Assembly: GCF_030651625.1 (NCBI RefSeq) | Contig: NZ_JAUSCF010000002.1 | Span: 62,001-126,000 of the forward strand | Direction: 5' to 3' | DNA: 64,000 nt | DNA from: Hydrogenophaga sp. | GTDB lineage: Bacteria; Pseudomonadota; Gammaproteobacteria; Burkholderiales; Burkholderiaceae_C | Shown: positions 1 through 7,444 of the stretch, one piece after another | How positions within the stretch are numbered: position 1 is the first letter of the stretch | Layout: the number at the start of each line of letters is the position of its first letter | Notes under the pieces: generated by a model | The model's database searches: none | Seen by the model: the letters and a program-made list of their open reading frames with translations, nothing else | What the model was told of the DNA's origin: nothing | Position numbers and translations under genes: made by a program

Positions 1-26
1 TGTGACAGGAGTGGGTTGGAGCTGCC

Positions 27-1112
27 ATGGATATCCTCGCCTTGACCGACCACCTGCTGCGGGGTGCCGTCATGGCCCTGGCCGGGCTGTTGGCCGTGCT
101 GCTCTGGCGCCAACGGCCCAAGGACCCGGCGCCCCGCCTGGCCGTGGTGTTGCTCCTGTGCCTGGTCTTGCAGACCCTGGCCGCAAGCCCGGACCTGGCC
201 GCCAGGATGCCACTGCCTGTGCTGGCCGTCCTGGTGGGTGTGTCGGTGGCCAATGCGGTGCTGTTCTGGGGCCTTTCGCTGGCGATGTTCGATGCCGATT
301 TCCGCCCCGGCCCGGGCCTGCTGGTCGCCTGGGTGGGCGCCTTTGCGCTGGGCGTCTTCAACGTGCTGCTGGGCTGCGAGGGACGCACCGAGTCCTGGGC
401 CATCGCAGCAGCGGCCGTGCAGCGCGTGCTGCCCCTGGTCTGTGCAGCAGGTGCGGTATGGGCCGCAGCGCGCCACTGGCGAGGCGATCTGGTGGAACTG
501 CGGCGCCAGTTGCGCCCCCTCATCATTGCTGCGGGCGCCGGCTACTCGCTGCTGCAACTCACCATGCGGCTGGGCCAACCCCGTGGCGAACTCACAGGCG
601 CCTGGGCGCTGACGGACACCGCCCTGATGGCCGCTGTACTGACGCTGGTGGCCCGGCACATGCTGACACTGTCTCCCGCTCTTGTCTGGTTTGCCCAACC
701 AACACCCCCTGAGCGGGGATCAGCGCCGCAACGCGCCCCAGAGCCCCCACCTGATGCCGACGACGAGCTGGTGGCGCAGCGCCTGCACCGCGCCATGCAC
801 ATAGACCACATTTACCGCGAAGGCGATCTGAACATCGCCGCGCTGGCCGACCGGTTGAACTGCCCGGAATACCGCTTGCGCCGCGTGATCCGGGAGCGCC
901 TGGGCCACGGCCACTTCACGAGCTTTCTCAACAGCCACCGCATTGCAGAAGCGCAGACCATGTTGACCGACCCCGTCCGGCGCAAGGAACCGGTGCTGGC
1001 CATCGCCATGGCCGTGGGCTTTCAGTCCATAGGGCCATTCAACCGCGCCTTCAAAGCCGCCACGGGTTGCACGCCCACGGAATTCCGCAGTCAGCGACTG
1101 GCCGATTCCTGA
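27..1112 (+). CDS. Membrane-anchored AraC-family transcriptional regulator
   Basis: A 361-residue protein. The first about 215 residues are a run of hydrophobic segments (for example around residues 15-27, 38-52 and 65-90) that look like six or seven membrane helices. After a Pro-rich linker (about 225-245) comes a C-terminal AraC-type double helix-turn-helix: the DLNIAALADRLN helix-turn-helix and the IAMAVGFQSIGPFNRAFK signature followed by TPTEFR. This layout is that of membrane-tethered AraC regulators that sense a signal in the membrane. A GGAG Shine-Dalgarno lies just before the ATG. Ligand and targets cannot be read from sequence; the co-oriented hydrolase downstream is a possible target. 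Confidence 0.88.
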   Translation: MDILALTDHLLRGAVMALAGLLAVLLWRQRPKDPAPRLAVVLLLCLVLQTLAASPDLAARMPLPVLAVLVGVSVANAVLFWGLSLAMFDADFRPGPGLLVAWVGAFALGVFNVLLGCEGRTESWAIAAAAVQRVLPLVCAAGAVWAAARHWRGDLVELRRQLRPLIIAAGAGYSLLQLTMRLGQPRGELTGAWALTDTALMAAVLTLVARHMLTLSPALVWFAQPTPPERGSAPQRAPEPPPDADDELVAQRLHRAMHIDHIYREGDLNIAALADRLNCPEYRLRRVIRERLGHGHFTSFLNSHRIAEAQTMLTDPVRRKEPVLAIAMAVGFQSIGPFNRAFKAATGCTPTEFRSQRLADS

Positions 1113-1222
1113 AATCGGCTGGCCGCCAACGGTTGCTTTCAGCTTTCGGCGAGACGCGCCGACCTTGCATGGCGATCCTCTGCCTCGCCGGTGGCCTTCG
1201 CCACTGCAAGGAAACCCGGATC

Positions 1223-2296
1223 ATGCTTCGCCCGCATCTTTTTCAACGCATTCACTGTCACCGTTTCAATCTGCACCGGTTCACACACGGCTTGACCGCC
1301 TGCGCCCTGGCACTGGGTCTGAGCCAGGCTGTGGCCGGCACCGGCTTCACCCGGCTCGCCACGGACGCCAGCCCGGTGACCGTGCTCTACCCCAGCGACG
1401 CGCCCGAGCAACCCATTCGCACCGGCTGGATGCACACACCTTTGGCACAAGATGGCCCGCCAGCTCAAGGTAACGGCCGACTGGTGGTGATCTCGCACGG
1501 ATCGGGTGGCGGCCCCTGGGTGCACCTGGACCTGGCGCGCCGACTGGTGGCGGCCGGTTTCGTGGTGGCCTTTCCCCAACACCATCGCGATCACAGCGGC
1601 GACAGCAGCGACCCGGGCCCCAACAGCTGGTCGCTTAGACCCGACGAAGTGCGCCAAGCGATCGACGCGGTGCTGGCCGACGGCCGCTGGGGCGGTCTGG
1701 ACGCCAGGCGGGTGGGGCTGTACGGAGGGTCCGCCGGTGGGCACACGGCGCTGAGCCTGGCCGGTGGCCGGTGGTCGCCGGCGCGGTTTGAGCGCCATTG
1801 CAACGAGCACCTCGACGAAGACTTCGCAGCCTGCTCAGGCCTTTACGTCTCCTTGAAGGGCAATGGGCTTGATGGGCTCAAGCGTTGGGGCGTGCGCCGG
1901 GTGATCCAGTGGCGTTTTGCCAGCGATGAACGTCTGCGCGAAGATCACGACCCGCGCATCGGTGCCATTGTGGCAGCGGTGCCGTTCGCTGCCGACTTCG
2001 ACCCCGATTCCCTCCAGCAACCGCGTGTGCCGCTGGGCCTGGTGAACGCCTTGCAGGATCGCTGGCTGAAACCCCGATTCCACGGTCTGCGGGTGGCACA
2101 GGCATGCGTTCCCTGCGAAGACCTGGGCACGCTGCCGGACGCTGGACACAGTGCCATGCTTTCTCCCCTGCCACCGCTGGGGAACAACCCGTTGGGCGAT
2201 CTGCTCAGCGATCCGTCGGGTTTCGATCGCGAGCACGAACTTCCGCAGGTAGACGCCCGCATCGTGGCCTTCTTTCAACGCCACCTGCTGCCTTGA
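1223..2296 (+). CDS. Secreted alpha/beta-hydrolase (PAF-acetylhydrolase/dienelactone hydrolase-like)
   Basis: A 357-residue protein starting at the ATG at 1223; the frame is open upstream, but that part lacks homology-like character. The start gives a long N-terminal export signal with hydrophobic core LTACALALGLSQAVAG. The mature part has an oxyanion-type VISHGSGGG strand-turn, the nucleophile elbow GGSAGG, an acidic region and a C-terminal DAGHSAM histidine, as in alpha/beta hydrolases related to platelet-activating-factor acetylhydrolase. Substrate is unknown. It lies 110 bases downstream of the AraC-type gene on the same strand and ends 23 bases before the convergent lysR. Confidence 0.8.
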   Translation: MLRPHLFQRIHCHRFNLHRFTHGLTACALALGLSQAVAGTGFTRLATDASPVTVLYPSDAPEQPIRTGWMHTPLAQDGPPAQGNGRLVVISHGSGGGPWVHLDLARRLVAAGFVVAFPQHHRDHSGDSSDPGPNSWSLRPDEVRQAIDAVLADGRWGGLDARRVGLYGGSAGGHTALSLAGGRWSPARFERHCNEHLDEDFAACSGLYVSLKGNGLDGLKRWGVRRVIQWRFASDERLREDHDPRIGAIVAAVPFAADFDPDSLQQPRVPLGLVNALQDRWLKPRFHGLRVAQACVPCEDLGTLPDAGHSAMLSPLPPLGNNPLGDLLSDPSGFDREHELPQVDARIVAFFQRHLLP

Positions 2297-2319
2297 AGCC
2301 CGTGTCAATCCCACCGGCT

Positions 2320-3231
2320 TCAGGCTCCAGCCAGGCGTTGCGCCAGCGCCTGCGCCGCCTCGCGCAAGGCGGCCTCGAAGTCGCTGCGCAGGGGGTGCGC
2401 ATCACGCCAGCGTGGTGTCATCACCGCCACCTGAAAGGGAATGGCCGCCGTGAGCGGGCGCACCACCAGCCCATCGCCCGCCATGGCCAGTGCCGTCAGG
2501 GGATTGACGATGCCCAGGCCCAGCCCCTCGCGCACCAGCGCACAGACCGACACCGCGCTGGCTGTTTCCAGCCGCAATTCGCGCCGCACGCTGGCACCTT
2601 CGAACAAGTCATCGATCTGCAGGCGGTAAGGATCGGCCGGCGACAGGCTGATGAAGGGCTGTCCTTCGAAGTCGGTGGGGTCCAGTCGGGTGCGAGCGCA
2701 CAGCGGGTGCGATGCTGGCAGCACCGCCACCTCGTCGGCCACCATCAGCGACTGCCAGTCGCATGCGCTGGGCGGATCGCGCCGTTCGCTCAGCCCTAGG
2801 TCAAATCGCTGTTCAGACATCGCCGCCTCCAGTTGCGGCGAGTCCAGCGGCAACAGACTCACCGCCGCTTCGACCTGACGACCAACGAACCGGCGAATCG
2901 CGTCTGGCAAAAGGGCATGGGCCAATGCAGGAAGGCAGGCCACCTGCAACCGGCCATGGGCATAGCTGCGCAATGCCAGGGCGGTGGCCGCGATACGATC
3001 CAGCCCCAGGTACGACAAGCGCACCTCCTCCATCAACGCCAGCGCCCGTGCCGTGGGCTGAAGGCGGCCCTTGCGGCGGTCGAACAGCACCAAACCCAGC
3101 ACCTGTTCCAGACGTGCGATTTCGCGGCTCACCGTGGGCTGAGAGCTGTGCAGCAGTTCGGCAGCGTGCGTGACGTGCCCTGCCTGCATCACGGCGCGAA
3201 ACACCTCGATCTGACGATGGGTCAATTTCAT
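2320..3231 (-). CDS. lysR: LysR, transcriptional activator of lysA
   Basis: A 303-residue LysR-type regulator. The start is set at the ATG giving MKLTHRQIEVFRAVMQAG, which matches the usual LysR N-terminus; the frame extends about 33 codons upstream but would overlap lysA. The N-terminal winged helix-turn-helix contains SSQPTVSREIARLE, and the effector domain contains GQPFISLSPADPYR and LGLGIVNPLTALAM, closely resembling enterobacterial LysR. It is divergent from lysA with a 70-base shared region, the classic arrangement in which LysR senses diaminopimelate and lysine and activates lysA. Confidence 0.93.
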   Translation of the reverse strand: MKLTHRQIEVFRAVMQAGHVTHAAELLHSSQPTVSREIARLEQVLGLVLFDRRKGRLQPTARALALMEEVRLSYLGLDRIAATALALRSYAHGRLQVACLPALAHALLPDAIRRFVGRQVEAAVSLLPLDSPQLEAAMSEQRFDLGLSERRDPPSACDWQSLMVADEVAVLPASHPLCARTRLDPTDFEGQPFISLSPADPYRLQIDDLFEGASVRRELRLETASAVSVCALVREGLGLGIVNPLTALAMAGDGLVVRPLTAAIPFQVAVMTPRWRDAHPLRSDFEAALREAAQALAQRLAGA

Positions 3232-3260
3232 ATCCAGAATGAATACAGTTTCAACAACAA

Positions 3261-3290
3261 AGCATTTTGCAACATGGGCGTAAAAGCGCA
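3261..3290. promoter_or_regulatory. Candidate LysR operator in the lysR/lysA divergent region
   Basis: The 70-base gap between the two divergent start codons is AT-richer than its surroundings. It holds an imperfect inverted repeat, TTTTGC at 3265-3270 opposite GTAAAA at 3280-3285, compatible with a LysR-type T-N11-A box. No convincing -35/-10 pair was assigned. The role is inferred from the gene arrangement. Confidence 0.35.
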
Positions 3291-3301
3291 TCATCCGGCA
3301 C

Positions 3302-4540
3302 ATGAACCCCTTTGACCCCGTCACCCTCACCCGCTTGGCTCAGGAGCACGGCACCCCCCTGTGGGTGTACGACGCGCCCACCATCCGGGAGCGCATCGCC
3401 GACCTGCGCGCGTTTGACTCCATTCGTTTTGCTCAAAAGGCCAACGCCAACACCCACCTGCTGCGCCTCATGCGCGAACAAGGCGTGGTGGTGGACGCGG
3501 TCTCGCGCGGCGAGATCGAGCGCGCGCTGGCCGCTGGCTACACATCCACCCCAGCAGCCTGCGGCGCCAGCGGCATCGTCTTCACCGCCGATCTCTTCGA
3601 CCACGCCACGCTTGACACGGTGGTGCGCCACAACGTGCCCGTGAACGCGGGATCCACAGACATGCTCGACCAGTTGGGAGCGCGCTCACCCCGCCACCGT
3701 GTGTGGCTGCGCATCAACCCCGGCTTTGGCCACGGCCACAGCAACAAGACCAACACCGGCGGCGAACACAGCAAGCACGGCATCTGGCACACCGAACTCC
3801 CCCGGGCCCTGGCCGCCATCCAGCGCCATGGGCTGCACCTGGTGGGCCTGCACATGCACATCGGCTCTGGCGTGGACTACGTCCATCTGCAGCAGGTGTG
3901 CGCGGCCATGGTGACACTGGTGAAAGACAGCGGTTGCACGCTGGAAGCCATCTCGGCCGGTGGCGGCCTGTCCATTCCCTACCGAGAAGGGGAAGCGCAC
4001 ATCGACACCGCGCACTACTTCAGCCTGTGGGACGCAGCACGGCGCGACATCGCCACCCACCTGAAGCGCGACGTGCACCTGGAGATCGAACCCGGCCGGT
4101 ACCTGGTGGCCGAATCCGGTGTGTTGCTGGCCGAGGTGCGGGCCACCAAGTGGCAAGGCGACCAGCACTTCACACTGGTCGACGCCGGTTTCTCCGACTT
4201 GATGCGCCCGGCCATGTACGGTGCCTTTCACGGCATGAGCCTGTTGGCACCGGACGTCGGGCGGCGGCCATTGCGGCACACCGTGGTGGCCGGACCGCTG
4301 TGTGAATCGGGCGACGTGTTCACACAGGAAGAAGGCGGCGTGGTTCTGACCCGCGAACTGCCCGAGGCACACGTGGGTGATCTGCTGGTGCTGCACGATG
4401 CGGGTGCCTATGGCGCATCCATGTCCAGCAACTACAACAGCCGCCCGCTTGCCGCAGAAGTGCTGGTGGATGGTTCGCATGCGAGGCTGATCCGGCGGCG
4501 CCAGCGGTTGGATGAGTTGTTGGAACTCGAAAAGGTATAG
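3302..4540 (+). CDS. lysA: Diaminopimelate decarboxylase
   Basis: A 412-residue PLP enzyme for the last step of lysine biosynthesis, meso-diaminopimelate to L-lysine plus CO2. Fold-type III features are visible: the PLP lysine K46 in FAQKANAN, the HMHIGSG phosphate-binding region, the EPGRYLV segment, and the CESGDVF and YGASMSSNYNSRP motifs near the C-terminus. Length is normal for the family. It is divergent from lysR, which fits activation by LysR. The start was chosen as the first ATG that keeps the family N-terminus; no strong Shine-Dalgarno is present. Confidence 0.95.
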   Translation: MNPFDPVTLTRLAQEHGTPLWVYDAPTIRERIADLRAFDSIRFAQKANANTHLLRLMREQGVVVDAVSRGEIERALAAGYTSTPAACGASGIVFTADLFDHATLDTVVRHNVPVNAGSTDMLDQLGARSPRHRVWLRINPGFGHGHSNKTNTGGEHSKHGIWHTELPRALAAIQRHGLHLVGLHMHIGSGVDYVHLQQVCAAMVTLVKDSGCTLEAISAGGGLSIPYREGEAHIDTAHYFSLWDAARRDIATHLKRDVHLEIEPGRYLVAESGVLLAEVRATKWQGDQHFTLVDAGFSDLMRPAMYGAFHGMSLLAPDVGRRPLRHTVVAGPLCESGDVFTQEEGGVVLTRELPEAHVGDLLVLHDAGAYGASMSSNYNSRPLAAEVLVDGSHARLIRRRQRLDELLELEKV

Positions 4541-4544
4541 GGTC

Positions 4545-4735
4545 TCCCCCCTGCGCCGCTGACGCGGCTTCCCCCCTCCGTGGCGCGCCTGAAGGCGCTT
4601 CGAGGGGGGACGGCATCTTGGGCCGGCAAAGCCGTCCCGTGCTGCCCCTGGATGGGAGCCCCTCTCGCCGGAGGGCGTGTCGTCTCGGAACCGCAAAGCC
4701 GGTTCCTCGGGTGCCCTGGTCTGAGTCCCCGCACG
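4545..4735. repeat. Interspersed GC-rich repeat, apparently two units in tandem
   Basis: The 251-base gap between lysA and the YqeY gene is largely filled by a repeat. It begins with a C-run, CTGCGCCGCTGACGCGGCTT and a second C-run, then a G-run, and ends with a GCCGGCAAAGCC hairpin and a GTGCTGCCCCTGG tail. A second, shorter unit follows, with the GGAACCG/CCGGTTCC hairpin and GTGCCCTGG tail. The same architecture recurs at 26490-26605 and, reversed, at 10786-10872. Confidence 0.75.
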
Positions 4736-4791
4736 CCTACTCCCTTGCGCGACAATTGGCGGTTCATCTGAACATTCAACGGATTTGCACC

Positions 4792-5253
4792 ATGAGTCTC
4801 AAAGCACAGATCACTGAAGACATGAAAAACGCCATGCGCGCCAAAGACACGGAGCGTCTGGGTGCCATCCGCATGTTGACCGCTGCCATGAAGCAGAAGG
4901 AAGTGGACGAACGTGTGGAACTGGACGATGCGATGGTGGTGGCCATCGTGGACAAGCTGGTGAAGCAGCGCAAGGACTCCATCGCCGCGTTTGAACAGGC
5001 AGACCGCCAGGATCTGGCCGACAAGGAAAAGGCCGAAATGGCTGTGTTGCAGGCTTATCTTCCGGCGCGCCTGTCCGCTGAAGAAGTGGCGGTCGAAGTG
5101 CGTGCCATCGTTGCCACGCTGGACGCTGAACTCGGGCGCCCTGCCGGCCCGGCCGACATGGGCAAGCTCATGGCCGCTGCGAAAGCCAGCCTGGCCGGCA
5201 AGGCCGACATGGGACAGGTGTCTGCAGCCGTCAAGGCTGCACTGGCCCGCTGA
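4792..5253 (+). CDS. GatB/YqeY domain-containing protein
   Basis: A 153-residue protein, normal length for the YqeY family, which matches the C-terminal tRNA-binding domain of GatB but stands alone. Recognisable stretches are MKNAMRAKDTERLGAIRML near the N-terminus, the central acidic helix ending in QAYLP, and the Gly/Ala/Lys-rich C-terminus with DMGKLMAAAKA and ADMGQVSAAVKAAL. Its precise role is not settled; in many bacteria it lies near rpsU/dnaG, which is not the case here. The ATG at 4792 gives the family N-terminus MSLKAQI; the open frame upstream is repeat sequence. Confidence 0.9.
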   Translation: MSLKAQITEDMKNAMRAKDTERLGAIRMLTAAMKQKEVDERVELDDAMVVAIVDKLVKQRKDSIAAFEQADRQDLADKEKAEMAVLQAYLPARLSAEEVAVEVRAIVATLDAELGRPAGPADMGKLMAAAKASLAGKADMGQVSAAVKAALAR

Positions 5254-5494
5254 TGCGGCAGCAGGCGCGCCGAGAATGTCTCATGGACGGGTCGACTTTC
5301 TCGATCATCCCTCGCAACGATTGATGACGTCGTGCGGATGAAGAAACCCGTTATCGCCTGTGGCCAGGACATCACGGGACGCAAAACTTCGACCAGCGTG
5401 CACCCACTACCCGGCTGAACCGGTTCCCCAGTAACCTTGATCGGCGCTTCTCCGTGTGTGTGGTGGCAATATGCAGAGCAAACAAGGAGCATTT

Positions 5495-5914
5495 GTGGAC
5501 TTCCCGATCAAGAAAACCGATGCCGAGTGGCGCGCGATCCTGGCGGCCAAAGGGGCCGAGCCTGTGGCCTTCGAGGTCACGCGGCAGGCACATACCGAAC
5601 GCCCGTTCACCGGAAAATATGAAACCGTCTGGGCTGATGGCAGCTACCACTGCGTCTGCTGTGGCAACCATCTGTTCAACGCCGGTACCAAGTTCGATGC
5701 GGGTTGCGGCTGGCCCAGTTTCTGGAACGCGGTACCCGGTGCCATCACCGAAATCACCGACCGCAGCCATGGCATGGTGCGGGTGGAAACCGTGTGCAGC
5801 CAGTGTGGTGCGCATCTCGGTCATGTGTTTGAAGACGGCCCTGCGCCCAGCGGTTTGCGCTACTGCATGAACTCCGCCTCGCTGGAGCACACCCCGACGG
5901 TCGACGAAGGCTGA
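5495..5914 (+). CDS. msrB: Peptide-methionine (R)-S-oxide reductase MsrB
   Basis: Repairs methionine-R-sulfoxide in proteins. Family features: the zinc-binding CVCCG and CSQCG pairs, the CGWPSFW motif, [10 protein letters not shown], and the catalytic cysteine in RYCMNSASL. The start is inferred as the GTG at 5495, preceded by AAGGAG with good spacing, giving a 139-residue protein of normal length that begins (M)[11 protein letters not shown]. An ATG at 5471 and a GTG at 5456 are in frame upstream, but their extra residues do not resemble the family. The 241 bases before it hold no recognisable feature. Confidence 0.92.
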   Translation: MDFPIKKTDAEWRAILAAKGAEPVAFEVTRQAHTERPFTGKYETVWADGSYHCVCCGNHLFNAGTKFDAGCGWPSFWNAVPGAITEITDRSHGMVRVETVCSQCGAHLGHVFEDGPAPSGLRYCMNSASLEHTPTVDEG

Positions 5915-5923
5915 CGCAGCGGG

Positions 5924-6481
5924 TCAGAGGCTTGTCGTCCAGGCCACGAACGCGCCGATGCCGGTGCCCAGCGCGAGCCCGGCGATCACATCTGAAGGGA
6001 AATGTGCACCGGCATACACCCGGGCCCAGCCGGTGGCCAGTGTGATCGCGAGCACGCCGCCCAGCACCCACGCCGGTGCCCCCAGATGCAGCAAGAAACC
6101 GAACACACACCCCATCACGGTGGCGTGCGTGCTGGGAAAGCCGGCGCGCAAACTGTGGTTGAGGTGGTTCGGGCTCAGCCCCACGGCAAAGGGGCGCGCC
6201 GATTGCCAGCGAGCCGACGTTTTCTTGCTCAGCACCTGCACCGCGCCTCCGGTCAGCACGGCGTGAAAGGCCACGCTGAGTGCGTCCATGCCCTGGAAGG
6301 CCCAAAGCGCCAGTACCGCCGTGAGCGGCACCCAGCTCCAGTGCGAAATGCCCTTGGCCACAGCCAGCCAGCCCGGCGACACGGCATGCCCGGCGCCCAT
6401 CCAGGCAAAAATCCGGGCGTCGTGTCGGCGCCAGGTGGGCAGGCTTTCCGGGGTCGAGGCGTGAGAAGCAGGGATGGGCAT
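5924..6481 (-). CDS. PAP2-family membrane phosphatase
   Basis: A 185-residue integral membrane protein of the type-2 phosphatidic acid phosphatase superfamily. The three-part catalytic signature is present: K-X6-RP-like KKTSARWQSARP, PSTHA (PSGH-like, catalytic His), and ARVYAGAHFPSDV (SR-X5-H-X3-D-like). The start MPIPASH is preferred over frame-open codons upstream. Likely substrates are lipid phosphates such as undecaprenyl or phosphatidylglycerol phosphate, but the sequence does not distinguish these. It converges on msrB with a 9-base gap. Confidence 0.85.
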   Translation of the reverse strand: MPIPASHASTPESLPTWRRHDARIFAWMGAGHAVSPGWLAVAKGISHWSWVPLTAVLALWAFQGMDALSVAFHAVLTGGAVQVLSKKTSARWQSARPFAVGLSPNHLNHSLRAGFPSTHATVMGCVFGFLLHLGAPAWVLGGVLAITLATGWARVYAGAHFPSDVIAGLALGTGIGAFVAWTTSL

Positions 6482-6545
6482 GGGGTGTGGAGATGGCAAG
6501 TGGGCGCTTGCGCGAAAAGCGCCGCCGCATGGTACACGAGGGATT

Positions 6546-7409
6546 TCAGCCTTCTGGCCGAGGCGGAATGGCGCTTTCAGGCACGGCACGCAATAGAGAT
6601 TGCTCAAGGGTGACGTCCCTCGGCACCGGCGATGCCTGAGCTAGCGCCATCCAGACGTGCAACGGCAAGCGGGGCATGGCCCGCCGGGGGGCCTCCCGCA
6701 GCACATCCAGGCGGTCCTCCCGGGCCACCATCACGCCGCATTCGGACGGAATATCGTCAGGCCCGCCCACGGGACGCCCCCGCGCGTCGAGCCCCAGCAC
6801 GTACCAGCAAGCGCCGGCCATGGCAAGGTAAGCGGCGCGCTTGGCCGGCCTTTTCAGATCGCCCAGCAGATCGGCGCGGCTGACCTTGATCTCGTGCACC
6901 ACCGGTTCCAGGTAGGCCTCGACCGTGCTGCGCCGGATCGAGAACACATCGGGGCAGGCCATGCACCAGGTGTGGTCGGGCGTTGTCTGCAGGGTTTCGG
7001 CTTCGTGTTCAAAAACACTCGCCTGCAATGGCGCGTCGGACGGCACCCCCGCAACTGTGCCGTCTGCTGGCGCGTCCTGCAGCAATGCCCGAGGCAGTGG
7101 CACGCGCAACGCAAGTCCGCGCCAGGCGAGTCGCCCTGCTCTCGCCATGGCCACCGCCACCTTTACCACCAGCGCTTCATGCGGACTGCGCGCCGCCTGA
7201 TTGCGGGCAAAGGCTTGGGCAAGCGTCCGGACGCCGGCATCGGTCAGTCGCAGGGTTTCATGGCCTTCAGCCGAGCGCTGGCGCTGCACATGCCCGGTGG
7301 CAATCAACTCCACCTCCAGCGAGTCCTGGCAGGGCCAACCTGCGGAGCGGTAAATCTCGCGAAGGCGCTGGTGGTGGCGCCGGTTCAAGGTGGGCAGGAT
7401 CGGATCCAT
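6546..7409 (-). CDS. Predicted PD-(D/E)XK nuclease with N-terminal winged helix (MmcB-like)
   Basis: A 287-residue protein. Residues about 1-80 contain a helix-turn-helix-like stretch ending in LRLTDAGVRTLAQ, typical of a winged helix. The C-terminal half has the order DVFSI, then VVHEIKVSRADLLGDL, then AAYLAMAGACWYVLG and IPSECGVM, which matches the D-Xn-EXK core and following Tyr/Trp-rich helices of MmcB-type PD-(D/E)XK repair proteins. A nuclease role in DNA repair is inferred. It is divergent from the nuclease-helicase gene with only 35 bases between the starts, suggesting shared control. Confidence 0.7.
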   Translation of the reverse strand: MDPILPTLNRRHHQRLREIYRSAGWPCQDSLEVELIATGHVQRQRSAEGHETLRLTDAGVRTLAQAFARNQAARSPHEALVVKVAVAMARAGRLAWRGLALRVPLPRALLQDAPADGTVAGVPSDAPLQASVFEHEAETLQTTPDHTWCMACPDVFSIRRSTVEAYLEPVVHEIKVSRADLLGDLKRPAKRAAYLAMAGACWYVLGLDARGRPVGGPDDIPSECGVMVAREDRLDVLREAPRRAMPRLPLHVWMALAQASPVPRDVTLEQSLLRAVPESAIPPRPEG

Positions 7410-7444
7410 GAGCTGACTATATATCCAGTACCATCCATGGCACC

